This document shows positions 13,701-24,917 of a DNA stretch of 64,000 nt, piece by piece (the first letter of the stretch is position 1; the number at the start of each line of letters is the position of its first letter). Source of the stretch: Siphonodentalium dalli (taxonomy: Eukaryota > Mollusca > Scaphopoda > Gadilida > Siphonodentaliidae); contig CP136064.1 of the NCBI GenBank assembly GCA_032622095.1, forward strand, positions 192,293,948-192,357,947, given 5' to 3'. A model generated the notes under the pieces. It was not told where the DNA came from, did no database searches, and saw nothing but the letters and a program-made list of their open reading frames with translations. The position numbers and the translations under genes are program-made.

Positions 13701-16700
13701 AAAAGGCTGTAAGCGACTTTGATGGTGACAAATGTTGTATCTGGTAGTTTTTATCCTTTTTCAATTCTTGTTCTGGAAATCTCACACTAATTTCCCCCCC
13801 ATGACGGGAATTCACAAATCAACCATGTTGCATCCGGTCATCACTATGCCAGAAAGTAGAGTTTTTCTCTTAAAATGTTACAGTTTGGCAGATTACTATT
13901 GAGAAAAGTGATGAAAATATATGGTATATTGAAGTGTGAAATATATGTGTTTCGGCTTCATCACACATTTTCTCAACTGTTATTCAGTATTCACCCCCTC
14001 CATTAACTAGCATTCAGTACTAGTATTCAGGATTCAGTGTGGAGGGGGGTTAAACCCTCATCTAAGGACACACTCTAATGAGAGCTTCTCAATCTGATTA
14101 GGCGGATTCCTGGGTGTCAATTGCCTATATCTGCAGCCCGATGAATTACTATTCAATTGGACTAGGCAATAGGCAATGCCTGTGTAAAAGCAGAGGCAAA
14201 ATTAGTTTGCCTAGGTAAAATATGGGGTTACTAAAATTTCCAAAATGACTTCCGTTCACTCTTCTACATTGTTTTCCAATAGCATCCATGGGACTTGGGC
14301 ATCAACTATAAGGACATTGTTTGGGAGATGGTTGGGGAATTCTACATATTATATTGAGTCTAGAAACAATGTTCCCCAAAAATAACTATAATATAGATGA
14401 CGGTAATTTGAGTGAACTAGATGGAGTATTGTCTACATTATCTTTTATAACTAATCATAATAAAATATCATACAGTAATGCTCTAAATAATCGACTCCTT
14501 AACCACAGCAGAATTATGGGTAACTTTACAGGATTTAGTCACTGAGAGCTTTCCGATGAATGGCAACAAGCCATATTTCCGACTAAATCCCTGAAAAGTT
14601 ACCCATAATTATGCTGTGGTTAAGGAGTCGATTATTTAGAGCATTACTGTACCTGGGTTGTGAGGTTATTATTGATTTGAAATGGCAATACAAATGTTTT
14701 GTTGAAAAACTGCCCAGGTAATATCAGTTTTTAATAGGCCAATTTCTTCCATCTACATGCAGAAAAAGTATGTCCTTGTCATCTTTTCCTCAATTCCCAG
14801 GGCTATAACTTCTGTTTAGAATTTTAGCTTTCACCTCTCATCTGCATGACTTCAAATGTCATATTGAACACTTTCAACATCAGAAATGAAAATAGTGTCT
14901 TCTATTATATTGATACCTGGGTTGTGAGGTTATTATTGATTTGAAATGGCAATACAAATGTATTGTTGAAAAACTGCCCAGGTAATATCAGTTTTTAATA
15001 GGCCAATTTCTTCCACCTACATGCAGAAAAAGTATGTCCTTGTCATCTTTTCCTCAATTCCCAGGGCTATAACTTCTGTTTAGAATTTTAGCTTTCACCT
15101 CTCATCTGCATGACTTCAAATGTCATATTGAACACTTTCAACATCAGAAATGAAAATAGTGTCTTCTATTATATTGATATATTTAAGAATTGAATAATGA
15201 GAATTTGACTTGAATTGGGTTATGAATCGAAGTTCAGTCTATATATTTGTCTTATTATCATAATAGAAATCAAAGAATAGAAAAGAAGACAATGAGGGTC
15301 ATCACACAAAACCTATATTTCCACTTCTGTAATTTACCAAAGACTTTTCTCACATAATGTCAAATGATCGCTGGTTAGGCCAATATAAAAATATTGCTTG
15401 ATTTATAGCCACTCCCGACCCTATTTTAACTCCCCTCAATTGTTTTTATTTGCATATCATTTATGCAAATTGTTTTTCTCATTCCTTAACTCTTTCGTGA
15501 CGGGAGCTGCGCTGGTGCAGCATTAAAATCCCTGTGCCAGTGCATTCAATTATACAAGATCAAGGTAAATATTGTTAGGCCAATGCATTCTCTTATATAT
15601 GTGAGGAGCCCTATGGGCGACTCGCATATATAAGAGAATGCATTGGCACAGGGTTTTTCGCAAAAAAATCAGGAAGCTCCAGTCATGGAAGGGTTAATCA
15701 TCAAACTACATTTCAATGATCCATTAATCAGTCTAATTTGACAATCTAAATCACCTTGTAATATATAAGATAGGATACTGCTTCAGTATATAGAACTGTC
15801 CATAGCCATTTATGTTAGGAATAATAAAATAAAATTAAAAAATTGGCCCTCCGTCCAATTTTTCTAAAAAAATAGTTGGATGTAAATCTAACAATTTATT
15901 TATATTGGCCTTATAGGAAGTGTCAATGGTTGATTTGTCTATATTTTTCCATGGATAATATCAGCATAAAGACCTGAACTGACTTCAGTGAGAAAGAAGT
16001 CCAACAATTTTAACCCTTTCTACACTATAAACTCATTGACGAGTAGTTTCCTTAAGGAACTGTTAAGATAATAAATTCAACAAAAGATCATTGGTCGTTT
16101 GTTAAACTTATTATCTGAACATTTCCCACCAATTATATTAATAGGAATCCTTCTCCACTTGTATTATCTTCTGTCTGCTTATACTTTCTGAACACCCTCC
16201 AAATGAATAATGGACCATTCCAATGTATACTTTGTAACTGATTGAATGGGAGAATCCATTTAGTACAGAAAGAATAAAAAAAAATAAAAAATGCACTGCT
16301 GGGCGGAGGTAACGCCCCCGACTGTACAATCAGAGAGGATTTTTCTTATTTTTGTGCAAATACTTATTAAATGCCACTTTGTAAAGTTATGTTATTCATG
16401 AGTATTTAGTATGAATGTTGTTCTATATTAGCTTCAAATTTGGTCTAGTGCCACAAAAATAGAAGGAAAACTGAATTTTCTAAAAAAAAAAACTTAATTT
16501 TTTAAGTCGAAAAAGGGTCATAACTCTCACAATAACTCTCACAATTATCCGATTGAACCAAAATTTTACCTTGACCTGTATTGCGATATTGGTAATACAC
16601 AAAAAAACGGGTTTTGCAAATAAACAATCCAAAATCAAGTTATCATCTGGAAACCAAAAAAAGTAGCAGAAAACCTGAATTTTCTAAGTCCAAAAAGGGG

Positions 16701-19700
16701 CGTAACTCTGGAAAAAATGGGCAGACAAAACCACGGCTATGGGGAAATATTGTCCCCCCGGCTGGTCTATTGGCATACCAAATATCAACTGAATTGAATT
16801 AGCGAAACCAAAGTTATGAGTTGAAACGTTCGTATGCCACAGAAAACTGAATTTTCTAAGTCCAAAAAGGGGCGTAACTCTGGAAAAAATGGGCGGACGG
16901 AACCACAGTTATGGGGAAATCTTGTCCCCCCGGCTGGTCTATTAGCATACCAAAGATCAACTGAATTGAGTTAGCGAAACCAAAGTTATGAGTTGAAACG
17001 TTCGGACGGACGGACGGAGGGCTCCACTATATACCCCCAAATCTCCATCGGAGACCGGGGGCATAATTAAATAAGATACTTACATCAGACTCTTTGACTG
17101 ACTCGACTTTTGAAACATAAACAAGATGACAAATATCAGACTCGATCGAGTTGTATGGTTTGTTGTTATATTGGCTGAAGAACTCATCTGCAAATTTCTG
17201 TAATATATAATGCAGTGTATTTTGTAGGCAGGGATTTATCAACCAATTGGAAAATATCATGTCAATATCTACCATAAAGAATTGCACATGTCATTGGTGG
17301 AGATTAGAGAGGGGTGTCCCTATACCAGCAGTTAAAAGGTGTTTGAGTATCTGCTAGTAATAAACAGTCAAATTTAGTTTACAAACAGCCCCTACCCAGG
17401 TCAAAATCCGGTAGCTGCCAAGCTGGAAATGGCTGAATTTAGGAACAAAAGTCTTGATGTGTACAAAAAAGTGTTGAATTCTATGAGGACTATTTACTTC
17501 TGCTGGTTTTTAGGCCAATTCTGATTTTTTTTGACAAAAAAAACTTTGGCCAAATGAAATCCTCATTTTCTGGTTTAACAATTGATGACTATTTTTTACT
17601 TATTTAACATCTAGCATGCTATATATGTCCATACCTTCAAATACTGTGTTTAGACCATTGTTACTTGACAATATACCACTACCCCCATCTACCATTCACC
17701 CTTATGACAGACAAAGGATTCATTAGTGTTAATCCTCATTACTGTTTTATTGCATTGTTTGATAGTGTAGCTGCCTTGAGTGCTTTTTGTTACCCATTAA
17801 GGTGTATCATTAATAAATCAATTAGCAGATGATCACACTATAAATTTTATTCTCATGTTGCTCCCGTTACAAGTTACAAAAAAAAAATTCAAAGCTCTTT
17901 CAAATCCTCCAGGGTCAATCTCCAAACTCCCAATAAATAAACAATCCCCTTTAAAAATTAATTTGGGTTTTTGAATTGGATTTCCTATTATGGGGTAAAC
18001 AAAAACTTTGGCCAAATGTTTTTATTTTTGCCATTTTCATAAAAAAATGGTCATTGACCAATTTGGCCTGAGTCATACCTGGCTTGAACATTTTATGAAT
18101 AGTAACATATACCCTGGTATTGGTTAAAGAGACTAGCTTGAAGTTGCTTCCTACCTGTGTGGAGAATTTTATGAGGACCATGTACTGATTGGGTATAGAG
18201 TTCCTGATGATTCTCATGAAGTCAATATTTCCACTGAAACAGAAAAAAGACCTTGTATAGTGTTTAGAAAGCAGTTTATCAGTAATGATATGCACTCTTC
18301 ACACTCAACCGACCGGTAGGCAGAGATAAATACACTGTATTATTGAGTAATACTAGTATGGTCTTCACACTGCCATTCTTTGAAAAATTGTGGGTATAAT
18401 ATTCACCAGAGAGATCAGCAATACAGTTCATACAGGGTGAATACTTACTTGACAGAAGAAGTGAAGGTGAGCAGATCGTGGATCATGTAAGCAGCTGGAA
18501 CGGCCAACATACATATCATCTCACTACGATTGGAGTTGTCCTTTATTGATATTCTTTCACTAATAAAATGAAAATAGAAATCAGGGTTTAGTCCAGGGCT
18601 TAACACTTAGGGAGATTTTGACATTTTCTGCTGATCATTCTTCGGAATAAATGTGAAATTGCTATGAATGACCAGGACTGTCAGTAGAACATATATGTTA
18701 TTGTGATGGATCGACGGTGGGAGAATCCATTCAGTAGAGAATGGGTTAATGTGGTAATTATATCACTTGTAACATTCCAGCAACCAAGACAAGTCAATAA
18801 TATATACTAATTTTATGAAAAGACTTCCTGAAGTCATAGAAATTTTAAGTAGTCTTCAACTTTCTTTACATAAGTGATACAAATGCTTTTGTTTTACCAT
18901 ATCAGAAAAGTACTAGCAGGGAATACTCATTAATGTTCCACCTCAAGTAAGAAACAACATCTTTGATTGGTCAAAGAGCTGCACAACATATCCCATGTTT
19001 ACGTCCAGAGCTGTCAACATAAGGCAAATCAAGACAACCGTTTCATCGCCTCTCGCTGGCCTGCATTTTTCATGACGTCATTTACATTGAACAACGTTAT
19101 GGAGAGAGAGAGAGAGTCATAGGAGATTTCGACATTTTCTGCTGATAATTTTTCAGAATAAATGTGAAATTGCTATGAATGACCAGGACTGTCAGTAGAC
19201 CATATATGTTATTGTGAGGGATTGACGGTAACATGGTGTAACATTGATGGCTTGTCCATAAACTCCAAGCCGCCTATGGCACACCATGTTACCGTCAATC
19301 TACCACAATAACTTATAATGTTGTATGCCACAACATACACTGCAAGTTGAAGAAAAAAATGTGATCATTGATTTTTGCTGAGGTAGTAAATTCTATGACT
19401 TTAATGAGTTCCCCCCCCCCACCAAATATTTAGAGTGCATCTATAAGTATTAATGAGTGAAGTCAATAGTTTTGAGTCATATGATTAGACTATTTGAATA
19501 TTACTAGTCACTTTAATTCCAGTATTACCTATCTTTATAAAGATGCATGATTCCCTTGGTCTGCTCCACTGTTGGATTCCCTGAATAAAAATGTATGGCT
19601 CCTGCTGTAACTTTGATCCCTTTGAATGAATTTTTAGAAGATTTATGTTCACTCGGTGTCGAATCACGTGAACTACTAGATCGACCACTACCACTGCCTT

Positions 19701-21337
19701 GAGACCGAGACTCACTGCCCTGCCTTGATGATCCTTGGCTACGAGTGCCATCCTCCTTTGCTAGACCTATGATACTGGAATCTTTTCCATGCCTCTGTGA
19801 ACTCTGACCTGAGACATCATCATTGGAAGTATTTTCCCTTCTCGTTTCTATATTGATTTCCTCAGCCTTCATTATGGTAATGTCTTCAACTGTGGAAATG
19901 TTCAAAAATCACAACATGAGTAAGTATGCTGTTGAAAATATTACCGGCACTATGAATATGCATTAAATTTGCCAACAAGTGTCATCTATAGGCGTCTTTA
20001 CACTCTTTAGTCGCGCCTAGTGGGGGGGGGGGGGTCATTTTATATTTAGACAATATTTGACAGAAATGAGTATTTGACCTTGTTTATTGAACCAGGGTCT
20101 GTAAATAGGCTTATTTGGTTGGCGCTTTAATTGTCTATAAGTTTACATACTGATTTACTCTGTCAAGTCAGTGAGATCTATGGTGCTTCGTTGTCCAAAT
20201 CTGCCTAAATTACCTCCCTGTTTTTCAATGAAGTCATTCAGATTTTATGAGAAAAGTAAATAAGACAACCTATACCTTTTGTGGCTTATTTTCAATGTAT
20301 CTTTCCTGTTGCCTCTTCTCCTGAATTTCCAGTGAAATACAAGAACCGTATTTTTTTTCAATTGAGGGTCAAATATAGGCAAAAGTTTACAAAAATCAGT
20401 TCAAATAAGGATGAAAACAGGCTTTTTTCTAAATCACGGTCAATTGACATATTTTCAAGTTGCCACCTGTTGTTATTGTTGCAACACATGCCAAATTTTA
20501 TTTTTATCAAATAAAAAGTCATAAATCAGTTTGAAAATAGGCATAGGTCTAGTAGACCTGAAGTTTTTATATGTCTGAAGCCCAATCCTGGCTGTTGAAT
20601 CTCAAATAAATTGACAAATCTAGGGTTATGTTAAATATCCTTGATAATATGGAAGTGTAACGGTACCATAAATGAATCCTGTTTGGCTGTAGAAACATGT
20701 AGCTGAGTAAGTCTTTCGTCAATATAACTATCATAAGAATGATGCATATGCATCATTTCAAATCACTTAAATATATATACGATCTTTGATCCAGAGAGAT
20801 GTATTGGAACAACATATCGGAATGAAGGCTGAATACTTTGGACACTTGATATCCATAGGGCCATAGGCTGTGTTAGAGCATTGCTACAGAAATGTTTTTT
20901 GGTAGGCCTACTTGGACAGGTGACTTCCAATAGAAGTCCAAGCTATCCCATAACAGCGACTAATCTGATAATGGAGCAGTGAAGAGTAAATGTTTCAATC
21001 AGTCTTTGATTCTTTGAAACTCATGTCGTATTGTGATTATTTAAATAATAATGTACTTCAAATAACATTTTTCAGACACCCAGTACATTAGATTTTGAAA
21101 AACAATCTCTTAAAGGGTTGGACTTAAATGTGACAATGTATGAATATAACAATAAGACAAGACCTGGTTTAATATAAGTTTCAATTGATATCTCTCTGAA
21201 CTTTCTTTGACCCACAAATTGCCCATATTCTGGTTTCTGTTGGTGTGACTCAGTTGACTTCAGACTTCTAGCAACTGCAGCATAGCTTTTAAGCTTGATA
21301 AATTCGCTACTCTGCTTGTCTAATGGGTGTCTGGTGA
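4651..21337 (-). CDS. BRAP: BRAP homologue (BRCA1-associated protein / IMP, RING E3 ligase), partial, 11 exons
   Basis: Eleven minus-strand exons (listed separately) join with consistent phases and GT/AG borders into 468 codons collinear with animal BRAP. Order in this partial product: Ser/Gly-rich linker (about 70-160); BRAP2 RRM-like domain (about 167-280, starting [18 protein letters not shown]); RING-H2 with C295, C298, C314, H316, H319, C322, C331, C334 all present; ZnF-UBP (about 337-390, including C348, C351, C360, C363, C368, H375, H379, H385); then the start of the coiled coil (439-468). Known for the family: a cytoplasmic Ras-responsive E3 ubiquitin ligase that restrains KSR-dependent MAPK signalling and retains NLS-bearing proteins. 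All metal ligands are intact, so an active gene is inferred. The exon with the initiator Met was not found above 21337, and the rest of the coiled coil was not found below 4651. Introns hold many transposons. Identity is very secure. Confidence 0.95.
4756..5005. repeat. Decayed copy of the GTTCAACAAACGACC MITE subfamily
   Basis: Shares TTATACACTAAATGGATTCT, GTAAGCAGACGAAAGGCAAA, AGTGCAGAAGAATTCATATT and AACAAACGACC with the TTAA MITEs, but the CCCTTT ends are no longer clear. It directly abuts the acceptor of BRAP exon k. A 101-codon open frame here (4705-5010 +) is a repeat artefact. Confidence 0.55.
5232..6903. mobile_element. 1.67 kb transposon nested in the previous element
   Basis: Inverted ends CGTGGGTTGAGAGCAACAAC / GTTGTTGCTCTCAACCCACG, flanked by ACAT on both sides (5228-5231, 6904-6907). 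The ends continue with CCGCCATCTGCA / TAGATGGCGG. The 4-bp duplication is compatible with Sola-like or unclassified superfamilies. Contains a possible coding remnant at 5776-6049. Confidence 0.7.
5776..6049 (+). pseudogene. Acidic ORF remnant inside the nested transposon
   Basis: ATG opens [20 protein letters not shown] and continues 77 codons to a stop. An overlapping frame carries on with [17 protein letters not shown], suggesting a single reading frame broken by a small indel near 5950-6000. It is acidic with no recognised domain; possibly the tail of a transposon protein. Confidence 0.35.
7038..7110 (+). repeat. (TAA)n with TTGTATAGCGCTTATC, SINE/LINE-tail-like
   Basis: TAATAATAATAATAATATTT followed by GTATAGCGCTTATCCCC, a tail pattern common to invertebrate retroposons. 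Fragment only. Confidence 0.4.
8068..8248 (-). CDS. BRAP: BRAP exon j: end of ZnF-UBP
   Basis: Acceptor TTGGCAG and donor GAG|GTAAGA. It encodes [20 protein letters not shown] followed by YAGDNYVHR and ends [11 protein letters not shown], all near-identical to other animal BRAP proteins. Confidence 0.96.
9459..9526 (-). CDS. BRAP: BRAP exon i: ZnF-UBP core
   Basis: Acceptor GTTGCAG and donor AG|GTAAAT. It encodes [20 protein letters not shown] plus AY, the signature W-C-x2-C-G-x2-GCGRY of ZnF-UBP. Confidence 0.95.
11175..11250 (-). CDS. BRAP: BRAP exon h: last RING pair and start of ZnF-UBP
   Basis: Acceptor CTCTTTAG and donor GAG|GTAATG. It encodes [20 protein letters not shown] then CGSNE. 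CPIC closes the RING and the following cysteines open the ZnF-UBP. Confidence 0.95.
12046..12301. mobile_element. TTAA MITE with TATATA hairpins
   Basis: TTAA-flanked, CCCTTCCATGACTGCAG left end and degenerate inverse right end. Contains two copies of a hairpin built on CTCTTATATATGCRAG...CTYGCATATATAAGAG. In BRAP intron between exons f/g and g/h sides. Confidence 0.75.
12518..12600 (-). CDS. BRAP: BRAP exon g: central RING
   Basis: Acceptor CTTTCCAG and donor AG|GTTCGT. It encodes [20 protein letters not shown] and LAQWSDT, supplying the C-x-H-x2-H-x2-C ligands of the RING-H2. Confidence 0.95.
13354..13419 (-). CDS. BRAP: BRAP exon f: first RING cysteine pair
   Basis: A 22-codon exon with acceptor ATTGCAG and donor ATG|GTGAGT. 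It encodes [14 protein letters not shown], the start of the RING finger. Confidence 0.95.
14473..14649. mobile_element. TA-flanked fold-back MITE, copy 1
   Basis: Starts CAGTAATGCTCTAAATAATC and ends with its inverted copy; TA on both sides. The arms fold into a long hairpin. The left arm lacks the segment around GGAAATATGGCTTG present in the right arm. Confidence 0.85.
14651..15178 (+). repeat. Near-identical tandem duplication, 264-bp unit x2
   Basis: Units begin ACCTGGGTTGTGAGGTTATT at 14651 and at 14915. Only a few differences were seen (for example TGTTTTGTTG/TGTATTGTTG, CCATCTAC/CCACCTAC). MITE copy 1 abuts the left unit. Confidence 0.9.
15490..15693. mobile_element. TTAA MITE with TATATA hairpin
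   Basis: TTAA on both sides, CTCTTTCGTGACGGGAG at left and inverse-like TCATGGAAGGG at right. Carries the hairpin CTCTTATATATGTGAGG...ACTCGCATATATAAGAG. Confidence 0.75.
16014..16272. mobile_element. TTAA MITE of the GTTCAACAAACGACC hairpin subfamily, right end damaged
   Basis: Left TTAA and CCCTTTCTACACTATA; internal GATAATAAATTCAACAAAAG facing its inverse. The right side reaches GGGAGAATCCATTTAGTAC and then runs into A-rich sequence. Confidence 0.65.
16675..17060 (+). repeat. Tandem repeat (172-bp unit) ending in a GGACGGACGGAC tract
   Basis: CTGAATTTTCTAAGTCCAAA begins units at 16675 and 16847, with a more diverged unit upstream (about 16473). Both carry TCCCCCCGGCTGGTCTATT and CAAAGTTATGAGTTGAAACG. 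The right end is TTCGGACGGACGGACGGAGG then GAGACCGGGGGCATAA. The layout parallels the interior of the 2568-3374 element. Confidence 0.75.
17084..17197 (-). CDS. BRAP: BRAP exon e: end of BRAP2 domain
   Basis: Acceptor TATTACAG and donor GAT|GTAAGT. It encodes [20 protein letters not shown] then [13 protein letters not shown], matching the F-NGR-FNSIE-D-C-LVYV block of BRAP. Both borders are phase 0. Confidence 0.95.
18155..18233 (-). CDS. BRAP: BRAP exon d: BRAP2 RRM-like domain
   Basis: Acceptor GTTTCAG and donor ACACAG|GTAG. It encodes [20 protein letters not shown], one of the most conserved BRAP segments ([15 protein letters not shown] in other animals). Confidence 0.95.
18449..18559 (-). 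CDS. BRAP: BRAP exon c: BRAP2 RRM-like domain
   Basis: Acceptor TTTTATTAG and donor AA|GTAAGT. It encodes a segment including [20 protein letters not shown], corresponding to the RRM-like core of BRAP. It joins exons b and d by codons split after the second base. Confidence 0.93.
18609..18725 (+). repeat. Interspersed repeat, copy 1
   Basis: GACATTTTCTGCTGATCATT to TATATGTTATTGTGATGG; about 90% like 19122-19235. Confidence 0.7.
19122..19320 (+). repeat. Interspersed repeat, copy 2, with hairpin
   Basis: Starts as copy 1 and then continues into GATTGACGGTAACATGGTGT, which faces ACACCATGTTACCGTCAATC around a 40-bp loop, then TTATTGTG inverse. Confidence 0.7.
19529..19889 (-). CDS. BRAP: BRAP exon b: Ser/Gly-rich linker and start of BRAP2 domain
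   Basis: Flanked by TTTCCACAG and AG|GTAATA. It encodes [12 protein letters not shown], a low-complexity stretch rich in Ser, Gly, Gln and Arg, then [20 protein letters not shown], which matches the conserved opening of the BRAP2 domain. The Ser-rich insert (about residues 95-150) is likely disordered and may be a phosphorylation platform (inference). Confidence 0.92.
21164..21337 (-). CDS. BRAP: BRAP exon a (upstream-most found)
   Basis: Acceptor TTTTTTTGCAG precedes 21337 and donor CAG|GTCTTG follows 21164. It encodes a basic segment containing [10 protein letters not shown] and [13 protein letters not shown]. It begins after one base of a codon, so at least one upstream coding exon exists. 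It ends one base into a Val codon completed by the next exon (KP-V-ED). Assignment rests on phase, orientation and position; this N-terminal part is weakly conserved. Confidence 0.75.
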
Positions 21338-21849
21338 CTGCAAAAAAACAAAAGGTAATATTGATCATATATAATGATGTAATAACCTTTCTCCATACTA
21401 GTACGATTTAAGTTAATAAACACCTAAAAAAAAGTTAAATCTTTTCCCCTCATGTAATACCCCGTATACCCGTATTATTTGGGTAAACAATGTTGGATTG
21501 TTGTCAATGACCTCATTACTGCATGGGAAACTTGTGAAAGTGACCAGTTGCCACACTGTGGGAAGTTAGTGGCAACATCCCGTCTGACACATTGCATTCG
21601 CTCAAAAGGAACCATGCCCCATATTTGTCTCAAAATGTAATATGCCGTTTCCAAAAGTGCCATATATACGAATACAGCAGCACAGAATGTACAATATCAT
21701 GCTTTAAAAATCTCACTATTTTTCCCGAAATCTAAAAAATATTGTACAGGTGAATCTTAAAGAAAGTAGTGATGACGATTGTAATGTCTTATATTGATGA
21801 TGATTATGATACAAAATGAGCTAATTACGGTCATCCTCTGTGTTAGCCT

Positions 21850-21975
21850 GATTGAACTAAATTTTTAATTTGATTTATATCTGTTTCCTCAGTTCAAGAC
21901 AAGGTGAAGAAAAGCGCAACAAAACGCGACTTCTACTGGGCTTACCTAACATTGAGCATCACAAAAACACCTTTT
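21850..21975 (+). repeat. Fragment related to the 25253-26199 element
   Basis: CTAAATTTTTAATTTGATTT, CCTCAGTTCAAGAC and CATCACAAAAACACC parallel the left arm of that element, in the same order. Confidence 0.5.
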
Positions 21976-24345
21976 GCTCAACTACAGTCTTGATACATTT
22001 TTCATGATATTTGCTTAAAGCCACATGGCTGTTAGCACTCCAATAAAAACCAACTAATATTCAATTTTGAATTTTTCCCATTATCGAAATAGGTCGATAA
22101 ATATCTGAACTATCTTTCTACGAGCATTATACATGTATGTCCCTGAAAGATGCATTGAAGTCTTAAAAATTTAACTTTGAACACGATGATTAGGTCCCAA
22201 TCAATAACAGCCATTTGTGTTTATCGGAATCGGAAACGGAATGTCCAGAAAAAGTATATTCGTTATCTATTTTTAAATTTAACGCACTGCTTTCTCAATC
22301 ATCAAGATTATGTAATACCACAAGCGTTTCAGAGTGATGGCAGCTCTAGATTTTCTTATCATTGTCTACAAACTACAGTTGCAATTTTTACGCGCCAGCT
22401 GACAATAAATTGAACGGCACTTAAACAAAATGATCTGAAATTCTTCAAAAGATATCAGAAACAAAACACATATTTTAAGCGTTATATCGCTATTTGTTTG
22501 GAAATCTTCCGCATTGGTAAATTTTTAGATTTAATACCAAATGATGTAATTTTGGGGTTAAAGTGAGCCATGTCCATTTAACAATTTAGCCATATATTTG
22601 CATTAAAATGAATGCAGTTTTTAATTTAATTTTCAATCAGTTGATTTACTCAATTCAAAATCAATCCGCGTACATAATTTGTAATTTTGATAGGAAGATA
22701 AAATAATCTCCAAAAAGTGTTAATAAAAATTTACCCAAAGCTGATGCAATTAGTTGTACCAATGTTGTTTCTGTGAAGCTTTATGTGTATGGGAAGCTGT
22801 TTGAATTTTTTTATTGTGAAATATACCCAACAATCAAACAACAGGTTAGTGGTCCGTGTTCTATGTTCCTACATTGCTCGGATAGTCATGATTTAAATTG
22901 AGCATATGTTTCGATTCACTTTTCCACTATAGTATGATAGTGGTAACGCAGAATTTCATCAGGGAACAGCATGATAAATAGATCGGCATAATATAGGTCA
23001 ATTTTAAATGTGATTGGTCTGATTTGTCGAGGCCAGTAGCACCATTTCTTTGGGCATGCACGATATGTGCCAATTTTATAATTCGGCATATTCTATGCCA
23101 CTTTAATGAGTATTCTGAGCACGGAATTTATAGATTCCATCGAGTTTAGATCGAGTGACTTGTGCTGCTTATTTAATTAGAGCAGTCGATCGTATCACAC
23201 CCAAGTTTTGCACTTTGAGTTAGTGATGTCAGAATTTGATCCAGCATAGTACATGCCTATATTGTGCATTTTATATACGGAATTATTTTGTATTTGCATA
23301 TAACTTTTTTTTTTTTATTGTGAACAAAGAATAACAAAAGACATAATACACACACTCACTCATGCTCTCGATCCAGGACATGGAAGAGCAGACTCTGCCA
23401 TGACATGGCCTACTTTCGTACCAGTGACATGACTTTCGGAAATATTTAAAGGCACATTATATGCAAACTTGATCGGCATGACCTGTCTCTATAGGACAGC
23501 GCTTTCTAAGGTATACACGTTTGTTTAGTGTGAATATAATAAGAATGCTTCTGGATTTATGCATTGAGTACCACCAAACTGAATAGAACCAGATTAATCC
23601 GGTCTCAGTTAATGATCAATTCACACATGAGGCGCGACATGATGTCGTCTATAGCTTTGAATTTGCGAGATTAGATACCATTGCTTCTGTCGGAGCCGGT
23701 AATTAATCACTATGCGTAGTTTGCTTCAATGGTATGATCTCTTTATCGTATATAACTGTTGTGTCAGTATAAATTGGCGCGTTTGTTTTAATTTAATTTA
23801 ATTTCAAATTCCTGCATGAGTAAGAGGGAATCTGTTTCCTTAGGATATCATTCAGTTACATTACGTAATCTGTTATGGTGCCTCTCCTTTGTGAGAGACG
23901 CGTGGCATTTTATGGCTGAATAGAGTTACCCATATGGTTCCGAACAGGGTACTGGCTTATTGCTAGTCTCCGAGTTCTAACAATTATTTTGTTTGTATGT
24001 CGACCTTTTTTTTAGACAAAATTTCACCCAATTTTTGGGTACGCTTAAAGATGTTTTTAGTTTGTAGGTTGTGGGAATAGGCCCAACAGTTCAATGGTTT
24101 TGTTTTTAGATCATATACATTGTATATATAGTGAATAATGTCAGATAAATTTGGGTATAGTATGCCATATTTGTTGGCATCTGGTGATATATGTTCATTC
24201 CATGATAGCGTGATAGAGCATAGTACACACCTCTCTTCTCAGATATATGGGTTGAAATAATGGTGCATGCTAGTTGGCTCGCATGTGTGTATATTTCACA
24301 TTTATTAATAATTGGAATTAAGCACAATTCAATTAATAATCGGAC

Positions 24346-24917
24346 TTAAGGAGTACTGTACACCATTTTCAATAAATTCCTGTAATAACAATGATCTAAT
24401 ATTGATAATAGAAAAATAAGCATTCTATTTCAGTCGAAGATGTAATATGTAAATGTTCAGGTTAATAGGTTATCTTCAAATCAAAGTAAATAATTTGATA
24501 TAAATTTAATTTATTGCTGGAGCCATAAATTAAATTACGAATTTCCACGTACAAGACATAAGCAAATTAGTTGCTGGATAGTGGTTTGGGCAATGCGTGG
24601 TACACGTGTGAAATATTATGGTGATAGGGGCATAAACTCAAGCTACTCACTGACTAGTGACTATACAAGAATTTAAATGAGTATACCGGTATGGGACAAG
24701 TGTGCATAATAACATTTATTTGATACATTTGCTTGAACACTGTACAAAAATTACTATAAACAACAATTTGAATTTTCGCATTCCGGCTAATCTGCCATCC
24801 GTAACATTACTTCGTACTTAAGACTTTCAAATAATGGAAATCTGGTTACCTTATTCTATGACTCAGAGACTATAGAAACCAGCAACAACATTTGAGTACG
24901 GTACAGTATCCCTTTAA
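24346..24917. mobile_element. Diverged relative of the GGTACTGTACC fold-back MITE
   Basis: TTAAGGAGTACTGTACACC at the left and GGTACAGTATCCCTTTAA at the right. The inner arms are no longer clearly complementary. Confidence 0.45.

Noticed and set aside
21475-21663. Minus-strand 62-codon frame just upstream of BRAP exon a
   Set aside because: No similarity to the BRAP N-terminus, no suitable donor in the phase needed by exon a.
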